Shown: piece after piece, positions 55,853-64,000 of the stretch
Layout of the letters: every line of letters starts with the position of its first letter
Numbering within the stretch: the first letter of the stretch is position 1
NCBI RefSeq assembly: GCF_007655135.1
Contig: NC_045134.1
Span: 6,034,982 to 6,098,981, forward strand
Length of the DNA stretch: 64,000 nucleotides
From: Punica granatum
Taxonomy: Eukaryota; Streptophyta; Magnoliopsida; Myrtales; Lythraceae
Reading direction: 5' to 3'
The notes under the pieces: generated by a model
What the model was told of the DNA's origin: nothing
Databases searched by the model: none
What the model saw: the letters and a program-made list of their open reading frames with translations, nothing else
Translations under genes and position numbers: made by a program

Positions 55853-58800
55853 AATTAATATTTTAAATCTTTATAATAAGATTATGAGCCTCTCTTGTAA
55901 TAAAAAAAAATTACTTTTGTCCAATTATCTATTACTACATGGTGGGATAGAGTAATTTACGGTAAAATTAAAAGTTCTAATTAATTTTATTGGATATCAA
56001 TAAAAAGATTTAAAAAAAGAATACTCTTTATTGGACTACATGTACAACTTGTGTGATCGAATTGACTTGTCCATTGGGCTTGTAGAGTATATATGTGGGG
56101 TTGTGGGATTAATTATACGAAACTCGATATCCCTCTTATTATAAAGCGAAAATAATATTGTTTTTATTTTTCGTCGTCTTTTTTTATTACGTGAGAAGAA
56201 AACGAAGGGCCTGTGCATACACGCCTCATAAAATTGACAATACATCTAGCCAGCATGTGGGAAGTTGGGGACAGTTTCTGATAATTAAGACATGACTAAA
56301 CAACAATATGTCCCCAAAAATGACATATATTAATTATTATATTAATAATATAATAATGACATATGTTATTATATTATGACATATTAATACATTATTAGTA
56401 CAAGATACATAATTGTGGACCCAACGCCTAAGTGAGTTTCTATCGATATTGACATAACACCTTACGCTTCACCGCAAAAATAAATAAATAAATAAATAAA
56501 GATATATAAAACTATAATTTTTCACTTCCGTAAGCAAAAATTTCATTATTTGTGTACCTTCAGGCAAAAAATAAAAATAAAGGAATAAGTCAAAAAGAAT
56601 TCTAGTACCCCTAAATAATTAGGGTAGGAGGTGATAATTCTATAAAAATAGAATTCTTAATGCACTTTTCACGAAACAAATCAAGACTAATTAAACATAA
56701 GTTTTCGAGTTAGACTTATATTTAGGAGTTTTTTAATAGTATCATTAGTTGTTTTATGCTTATCAAAGTGCATTTGACTTGAGATTTCTGACTATCCAAC
56801 ACGGTGAGTTTGTGCAAATTACACATCAAGAGTAGGCTTAGTTAGCATGCATGAACATGAAGAAGAATTTTAGAGGTCACGAGAAAATTTACGTGATTTT
56901 ATTACGAAATGATTGAGTTCGGCAAGTCAATTAGTATGATCATAGCATAATTGGAAAAAGACAGACACTTAAAAACAAGCAGAAGGCGGCTCCATGAACC
57001 TGATCGATGAACGATTAAAGACCGAGTATTCACTTTGGGCTGTCCCCGGAGGAGCCTTTTCAGAATTCAAATCGGAAGAGTAGGTGAAATGGTTCAATCC
57101 AATGACCAGGGAAATAAGCTATTGAAGTATCTAAAGCCTAAAAGTATTTTGACTATTAATTGTCAAATTGTTCAATTATTATTGCGATAAGCAACATGCA
57201 TGTACTAGCAACAAAAAGTTTCATTTCAATTGCGTCAATTATATATAGTCGATTCATTAACTTCTTTTCAATGACAAGAGCAGGGAAATATCAAATGGTG
57301 AAAGGAAATGTCGGACGGAGACGATCCCCGGAGCGGTAACGAGAGAGAGATTGCATATCATGGCGTGCCTTCACAAGATATGTACAAATTTTTTTTTCTT
57401 CTTTTGGACAACTCATTCTCCTAATTATTACAATCTGAATGGTATTTTTTCATGACATCTAATGAGATAGGATCATTGAAAAATTTCTGAACTAGGCAAT
57501 GTAATCCGTTGGTAGTGAGTTCAAGCATTTAACGTGCATCTCAGTCGTAATCTTACGAAATAATTGATATTTGATTCCATGCATTGCATGAGTTTTTTTC
57601 TTTTTTTTTGTGAAATTTTATATATTCATAATTTATTGATACTTAATAACATACAATCGAATAATCATATATATAGAAAAAAAGAAGTTTGATAATTGAT
57701 TATAAATTTTCTTTAAAATAATAGTATTTAATATAACTATATTAAACTTAAATTCCAAGGATAATTTTAGAGATGAGTATAATTAATAATTATATCTGTG
57801 TCTGCATTATGAATCTCATTGCATATACTTAATCTGAAGTTTTTCGAAAATAATTAAGTTTTAACTTGAATTTTTGTGTTACTGTAATTATTAATGACTG
57901 AATTCTTTTGTAAAAACCTTGATGGTTGAAAATCAATAAATTTCTTTTCAAATGCAATTTCGCTATAAGTTCAATTTACTAATTTCCTTTTTTCTGCTGT
58001 GCGTAGATTAATATCAATATGTGCTTTTCGTTGGTGTAGTATTAGGAGCTTGATTTTATTTTATTGCAGTAACTAAAAGTATTTGTCTTCAAGGCTTTTT
58101 TCTTTTCTGTGGTAGAAAGGGCATCTTCAATGGAATTTTGCTAAATGTACATAAAAGAGTCGTACTAACAAAATAGCAAAATTATAGCATGAAATCTATT
58201 ATTATATTATATAAACAAAGTAAAATAAACCACACCAACAATTAATGCCTTTGGATTATGTAGTTAAAGAAAAATATGAAATACAATTATACTCAAAATT
58301 AAGTTAATTATAAACAGATAATTATTACAATAAGATAAATATAAGAAAAATAGATATTTGAATAATTTCTACTCCATGTTAATAAATTAATTCAAATATC
58401 CTAATCACAAAAACTCACTAATTACATGATTTATGCGCATTTGTAAAATAGAAATTTAACCTGTATATTATATTATTGACAGTTTTATTAGGCAATGCAA
58501 TGCATACTTAACAAAATATTTTTTGCATGTATCTATGATTTTCACAAAAATAAAATCACCAGACACCAACTTTATAAAATTATAATCACATAAAACGTAA
58601 GATTTAAAACGTATGAAAGTAAGGTCATTGCAAAATATTATTTTCAGAAAACAATTTGTAAAATTCAATTTGTATATTTGAACTTATAATTTTCTAATAA
58701 ATTCACATTATATTTTGACAATTAAATAAATATGTGATGCACATTTGAAAATTATCATTATACCATTCAAAATTAAGTCCAATAGCTAAGATTACTGTTA

Positions 58801-58918
58801 TAAGTTCTTAATTCATTTTGAAAATTTTTATTATTCTAGAAGTAAATTTATCTTTCAAGAATGTGACAAATTATTACATCAAAACACTATTTTTTTTGGG
58901 TAAAGGAAGTCATTTTAT
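55853..58918. other. AT-rich noncoding stretch
   Basis: It holds a direct-repeat patch of ATTATATTAATA/TGACATAT around 56320-56390 and an (AAAT)n run at about 56482-56502. The open frames (56036-56245 and 58468-58668, both minus) are AT-driven. No RNA gene or mobile element was recognised. Confidence 0.45.
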
Positions 58919-58927
58919 TAATTAAAA

Positions 58928-59195
58928 GAGAAAATTAACAAAATGGTCATTGAAAGATTTTAAAAATAACAAATATTACTACCTGAAAGATTTTTTCTAA
59001 TAAAATGATCTTTAAAAGATCAGAATCCATAACGTTTTGGTCCCACCGTCAAAATTCTGTAAGTGTCGTTACGGAAAAATGACATGGACGCTTATGTGGC
59101 ATCTAGTAGACAAACGGCCCGATTAACGTTGCACTTCATCACGTACGACGTCGTTTTTGTCCTCCTGAAAACGATTGTTAAAAAAAAAAAAGAGT
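58928..59195 (+). repeat. MULE left terminal inverted repeat
   Basis: It matches the reverse complement of 62600-62849 over its length, including GTTACGGAAAAATGACATGG and ACGCTTATGTGGCAT. A second inverted pair lies further in (about 59408-59660 against 62350-62580). Confidence 0.88.
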
Positions 59196-59684
59196 TATCT
59201 AGCCCAAATGAAGCCGTCCTCGGTCCTGTCCCGTCCCCCAACCGAACGACGTCGCCAATCCTCGCCCATCCCCCCATCGAACGACGTTGTCACCATCATC
59301 CCCTCCCTCCCCCATCTGCAATCAAAATTAGGGCAAGTTATCAAAATTAGGGATTTTTCGCTTCCTATTCTTCACAATTGCAGGTAGCAGAGGGTCTGAT
59401 AGGCATGGAGAGTAACTCACTTGTACTGAAATCGACAAGACCAAATGACGATATGGTTTGTCTACTTCGAGATTAGTCGAGATTCACTTGATTTGGCTTG
59501 ATTTGGTGATGAATGGTAGATTTGACCGATCGGTGTTTCTCGAAGTTATGGGCCCCTATTGCGTTGTTATCTCTTGCTTTTACTGTCAGTCTGCTCAAAG
59601 TTGTGGTCCCTATTGCGTTGTTGTCTCTTGCTTTTATTGTCACTCTACTCGAAGTTGTCGGTTGCTTTTACTGTCGGAATGAAA

Positions 59685-60420
59685 GCTTGACGAACAACAT
59701 GTTTGAGGAATTTAATAGTGCAAATGTGAAGATGAGAGGAAAGCCTATCATTACCATTTTAGAGGAGATCAGGATGTATATCATGAAGAAGATGACTGCT
59801 GCTAGAACCCACATGGCAAAGTACAAGGGTCCACTTACACCTACAACTTAGAGCAAGCTTGAAAAGGCTAAGATAGGTAGCCAGAGTTGGCATGCTACTT
59901 GGGCAGGAGATTCTCAAGAAATGGACTTTCAAGTGCAGCACATTCATATGAGCAGTGACAAGCATGCAGTTAATTTGAAGCACTGCACTTGTTTTTGCAA
60001 GGAATTGGATATAAGTGAAATCCCATGCAAGCATGCAGTGGCATGTGACGATGAACGATTCTGACCCTAAGAAGTGTGTGCATTCTTACTACTCAAAGGA
60101 AACATGGGAAAGGATTTATGAGCCATATATTCAACCTATAACAAGGGAAGATCATTGGAGGAAGCAAAGCTTGGACTCTATTCTACCTCCTAATAATTCT
60201 AGGGTTGGTGGTCGTCCTAAGATGAAAAGGAGGAAGGGCGATGATATTCCACAAGATCCATACAAGGCAAAAAGGAAGTACATAAAAATAAGATGTGGAA
60301 AGTGTGGTCAGCCAGCTATAATAGGATAATATGCAAGGGCGCAACTGTGAAGGACAAAGGGAACAAGAAAGTTCCTGAGGCTAGTACTAGCTCAGCCGCA
60401 AATGATCCAATGGTACCATT
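59685..60420 (+). pseudogene. MULE transposase, C-terminal fragment with SWIM zinc finger
   Basis: Homology begins near 59688 (EFNSANVKMRGKPIITILEE), continues past an in-frame TAG at 59849, and reaches a SWIM finger CTCFCKELDISEIPCKHAV (about 59986-60042). After a frameshift near 60050 comes HSYYSKETWERIYEPYIQP with PNNSRVGGRPKMKRRK, the usual MuDR-type tail. It ends in a broken zinc knuckle (CGKCGQP) with a stop at 60327. The DDE catalytic region is missing: the left repeat is joined almost directly to this fragment. It cannot encode an active transposase. Confidence 0.9.
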
Positions 60421-62289
60421 TCAATATGTTTGGTTATGTCTTCTGCCAACTTAATTTTTCAATATGTTTGGTTATGTCCTCTGCCAATTTTATTTTTTTT
60501 ACTCAGATGAAAAAGAGAATAAGGGAATCTGCTGATATAGCTAGGCCCTAAGGCTCAAATGTTCCAAAGGTAGCACTTAGTTAAAGCTATATTAATTGTT
60601 TGCATTTGTTCCTCTGCTAAATTGTGTTTGTGTGATGCTTTATGCATGGGAGGAAGAGAGTGGAAAAAGCTACTGAAACTGCTACTCCATTAGGTTCAAA
60701 TGCTCAAATGCGACAACTAGTGGGAGAACTACCACTGAAATTCAACTATCTGGGTCGTAGTCATCTCTGTCACAGGAAAAGGGCACGAAGAAGTGCACAT
60801 GAGGCTTTTTGTTGGCTGCAAATATTGTTGCTTTGTTATGATGGTTTTTGTATAGAGAATGCAACAGTGGTTCAAGTGCAATTGTAAGGATGAATTACTG
60901 TTGGGATTTGTACAGCTCATACATCAATATTTTGGCTTGTTGATCATGGAATGATTAATTTTTTAGGAATTGTCGCTCACTTATCAATGACTTCATATTG
61001 ATAATGGAAAGAACTTGACAATGAATGATAATGAGAAGTTGTTATTTTGACTCTATTGTTGTTTGTGTTGGCTTGCCCAATGTTTACTGATTATACTGAG
61101 TGTGTTTCATGGATAGATTATGCTAATTGAATTCGACTCATAACCGAGAATTCTAAATATGTCCTCTCTCTCTGCTTTGTTCCCTTTCTATATGTTGTCT
61201 TCTTTGTATATTATGAGCTTAAGTACCCATATATTTCTTCAATGTGATTTACTCCCCTTAATGTATGTTTGTAATCTCTACATACTGAGTGGCATGTCAT
61301 GCAAAGATTAACATGAGGAAGCTAAACAAGATCATCATCATAAAGATATGGAGACTGTATTTTGTTCAGTTTATGGAGACTAGGTTGATATTCTAACAAA
61401 ACTGTGCCAACTCAATCTTTCATGCCCATTTTCCCTCTGCTTTCTCATTGAAGCTCAACAAATACTATGTATGTACATATAACATGATGGTCTTGTTTAT
61501 GCATATATGTATGATTGACCAAATGATTACAAGAGCAAGCCTACCACTTGAACATGGAATATTCCCACGTTTAACAACGACCAAACAATAATAACCACAA
61601 TCCAGTCCACAGATCCAACCAAATTCATCATTTGCATTACAACTACAGATCATTCCTTAACCAGAGGAATTACATTAATCATCAGACAAAGAGCAACTCC
61701 TTAACAGTCCAGTCCAGGCCACCATACTCTCTCTCCCAATGTCGGCGGTTATACACAAAAATTACATAGACAATCACACTTCATTTCATCATAATCAACC
61801 ACCCTAATACAACCATTGTCATAACTAAAACCAAAGACAAATACCTCCATCTCTTTAGCTACATCTCTCTCCTCTCTAAATTCTTTCTTAACTTACTAAT
61901 TATCTTCTGTTCTTGGGACAAGCTTCTACTGATATATAACTCATCCTCCCACTAAAAATACTTGCACTTCCTTGCATCATCATTCCAAAAGGGGCACCTG
62001 TAAAATGAACGCCCTGGATTTGTTGTAATGTTTGATATCATTCTCAATGCTCGCACTCTGCAATAACATAGGATGATTCCACCTCTATTCATGGTCGAAT
62101 CGCCTCTGTCCATGCTCGAACAACTGTAGTTGGAGGTTGATGAGGCTTGATCAAGATTTGTAGAGAAATTATCATACTAATCATGGCATTTGCAGTAATG
62201 GAAGTGCGAGCGATGCGAATGTAAACTCATCTTGAAGGTGATAGGTTGCTCGACTTTCTTCTGCACCCTCAACTCCTTTGCTCATTCCC
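60421..62289. other. MULE interior without recognisable coding sequence
   Basis: Remaining 3' part of the element. About 60640-60760 may be the far C-terminal transposase tail in broken frames. TCAATATGTTTGGTTATGTC occurs twice close together (60421 and 60458), a short direct duplication. Nothing else was recognised. Confidence 0.45.
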
Positions 62290-62599
62290 TCTTCTCATCA
62301 TCCCCTCCCTCTCTCATCGAAATGTTACTGCAATCAAAATTATGGCGAGCTATCAAAATTAGGACACAACGCAATAGGGACCACAATTTCAAGCTGACCG
62401 ACAGTAAAAGCAAGAGACAACAACGCAATAGGGTAACACAACTTTGAGTAACACCAACCGGTCAAACCTACCATTCATCACCAAATCAAGCCAAATCAAG
62501 TGAATCTCGACTAACCTCGAAGCAGACAAACCAGACCATCATTTACTTTTGTCAATTTCAGTACAAGTGAGTTAATCTCTGTGCCCCTTTTTTTTTATA

Positions 62600-62849
62600 A
62601 CGTTCGTTTCGGGAGGATAAAAAAATGATGTCGTACGTGATGGAATGCAACGTTAGTCGGGGCCATTTATCTACTATATGCCACATAAGCGTCCATGTCA
62701 TTTTTCCGTAACGGCACTTACGGAATTTTGACAGTGAACCAAAATGTTATGGATCCTGATCTTTCAATGATAATTTTGTTAGAAAAAATCTTTCGGATAG
62801 TAATTTTTTGTATTTAAAATTTTTCAATGACCATTTTATTAGTTTTTTC
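62600..62849 (-). repeat. MULE right terminal inverted repeat
   Basis: Counterpart of 58928-59195; the element ends at the C of 62849, just before the target duplication. Confidence 0.88.
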
Positions 62850-63055
62850 TAATTAAAAATTCGGATTGTTCGTCTACAGTCCTAAGGTGCACATGTTTCA
62901 TAAAAGAAAGGCCACACAGCATGCATAAAAGCAATATCTGATATTACACCTACCTTGATAGTCTACCCGGTCTTTGGATTCAATATATAATAATACTGTT
63001 CTCATATTATATCGACGTCTGTTTCTTTGATGCAAGCTAGTGGGGGCAGTTTAGA

Positions 63056-63432
63056 AAAGGGCAAATTACGTTAGTCATGATTTCGCCTTTTCTTTCAAAT
63101 CTATCGTATATTTTTAAAATAATCAAAAATATTTCATGATTTACAATTTTTTAAATCTATTCCGCCGTTATATCTTCCTTCAACATTTAACGATCTTGCC
63201 ACTGTGACCTTCTAGATAGATTTCAGAAAAAATTAAAATCATAGGATAGATCTGAGAAAAAAATTAAAATCATGAAATAGATTTGAAACTTACTTAAATT
63301 TCATTAGCATAAAATATAACGACGGATAGATTTAGTAAAAAAATTTAACCATGGGATATTTTTAATAATTTTAAAAATATGAGATATATTTTTAAAAAAA
63401 TAAAATTATGACATATATAGCGTAAAAATTCC
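63056..63432. mobile_element. Decayed palindromic MITE
   Basis: The left end GGGCAAATTACGTTAGTCATG and the right end, on the other strand, GGAATTTTTACGCTATATATGTC are imperfectly complementary. Inside are repeated GGATAGATTT / AAATCTAT words like those of the hairpin MITE at 37748-38091, including the CCGTTATAT and AACATTTAACG words. It looks like an old, distant relative. Confidence 0.5.
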
Positions 63433-64000
63433 TTTAAAATATTTCACCAATTTTATTTATTTATAAGTGCTCTTCAATTCCTCGAGAGGAAGGACCATCC
63501 GTCCATTGGAGCCTTTACGAATTGACAAGGACATGGACGGACCAAAGATTTTAAGGCGGCAGCTATCATTAACTAAAAAGAAAGAGCTCGACAGGCGACA
63601 CGTACCAGAAGAAAATACGCAAATCACGTGAAAACAATGATATTAATTATTTCACTGAGTCGGGTTTAGTGAACTAACACTCATGTTTTCAATTAAAAGC
63701 TAAAAGATCTGAGATTCAATTACTACTGGCGGTACGACTGTATATTTTTACTTTTTCTGTTATCTTCTCACTAAGTCATATCATTTGCTAACCATAGCCG
63801 AAAAGGAAAAATTGTTTTCTAGCTCTCCTTAGTACAAGAATTTATATCTAAATTAGTCTCGTTTTCTAGATCCATATAATTCCAATTACCATATAATTGA
63901 AAAAGATGAGTTGTTTACTATCTACACGTCGTGCAAAATCTATCTCTAAGTTTGTGTCTCTTCTCCCTCGATTTCTCTAGTCCGTCAATCCGAATGGACT
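63433..64000. other. Right edge of the window, noncoding
   Basis: The last 60-70 bases are pyrimidine-rich (TCTCTTCTCCCTCG) and end at an ATG at 63994, so a gene could start at the very edge, but only a few codons are visible. A SINE-like box B (TGAGATTCAATTAC) lies near 63711. Nothing firm. Confidence 0.25.

Larger units (their letters stand above)
58928..62849 (+). mobile_element. Mutator-like element (MULE), internally deleted
   Basis: The 3922-bp element is flanked by a perfect 9-bp target duplication taattaaaa (58919-58927 and 62850-62858). The ends GAGAAAATTAACAAAATGG and, on the other strand, GAAAAAACTAATAAAATGG continue as terminal inverted repeats of about 250 bp or more. The interior holds only the C-terminal part of a MuDR-type transposase (59.7-60.4 kb). 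With the catalytic part missing it cannot move alone. Confidence 0.93.

Noticed and set aside
59063..59387. Overlapping proline-rich frames of 95 and 70 codons.
   Set aside because: They lie in the MULE left arm, whose inverted copy does not preserve the frame; no domain was recognised.
1..64000. Searched for CRISPR arrays, operons, phage genes or other prokaryotic systems.
   Set aside because: None are present; introns, SINEs and plant retrotransposons show this is plant nuclear DNA.

Overview
This is a 64 kb piece of a plant nuclear genome, most likely a flowering plant. The base composition is AT-rich, the gene models contain introns, and there are plant R2R3-MYB genes, Ty1/copia and Ty3/gypsy LTR retrotransposons primed by initiator tRNA-Met, a Mutator-like element, MITEs and tRNA-derived SINEs. 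I cannot name the species. Host genes are few and transposon-derived DNA dominates.

Left part (1-13 kb): the last codons of an unidentified gene (3-98), then noncoding DNA with a 439-bp solo gypsy LTR (4714-5152), several SINE copies and a GC-richer island (8.9-9.5 kb). Middle (13-33 kb): three R2R3-MYB genes, all on the minus strand and all with the 136 bp / 130 bp / long third exon layout: MYB-1 (13472-14706, 272 aa), MYB-2 (23192-24508, 268 aa) and MYB-3 (31964-33059, 267 aa). They share a bHLH-interaction motif in R3 and a distinctive C-terminal motif. Similarity extends into their flanks, so they look like tandem segmental duplicates. MYB-2 has lost both conserved R2 cysteines, and a 35-bp C homopolymer sits beside its TATA box. 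Truncated copia pieces (15.9-16.7 kb and 20.1-21.3 kb), an LTR remnant (25.8-26.1 kb) and a 993-bp TRIM element (30.1-31.0 kb) lie between the genes.

Right part (34-64 kb): a Tourist-like MITE, a palindromic Mutator-type MITE, and a Ty3/gypsy element (39035-52354, target duplication caaat) interrupted by a younger, apparently intact Ty1/copia element (43275-51295, target duplication cttat). The gypsy element is the oddest object here. Its 5' LTR is in reverse orientation relative to its 3' LTR, yet the ends, primer-binding site and target duplication are all in place. At 58.9-62.8 kb lies a Mutator-like element with a 9-bp target duplication that keeps only the C-terminal part of its transposase.

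Functionally, the MYB trio is the only host system visible. The proteins should be nuclear DNA-binding regulators able to pair with bHLH partners. Their R3 repeat resembles the TT2/PA2 type of flavonoid regulator more than the dicot anthocyanin type, but the target pathway is inference. The transposons appear to have separated the duplicates and restructured their upstream regions.
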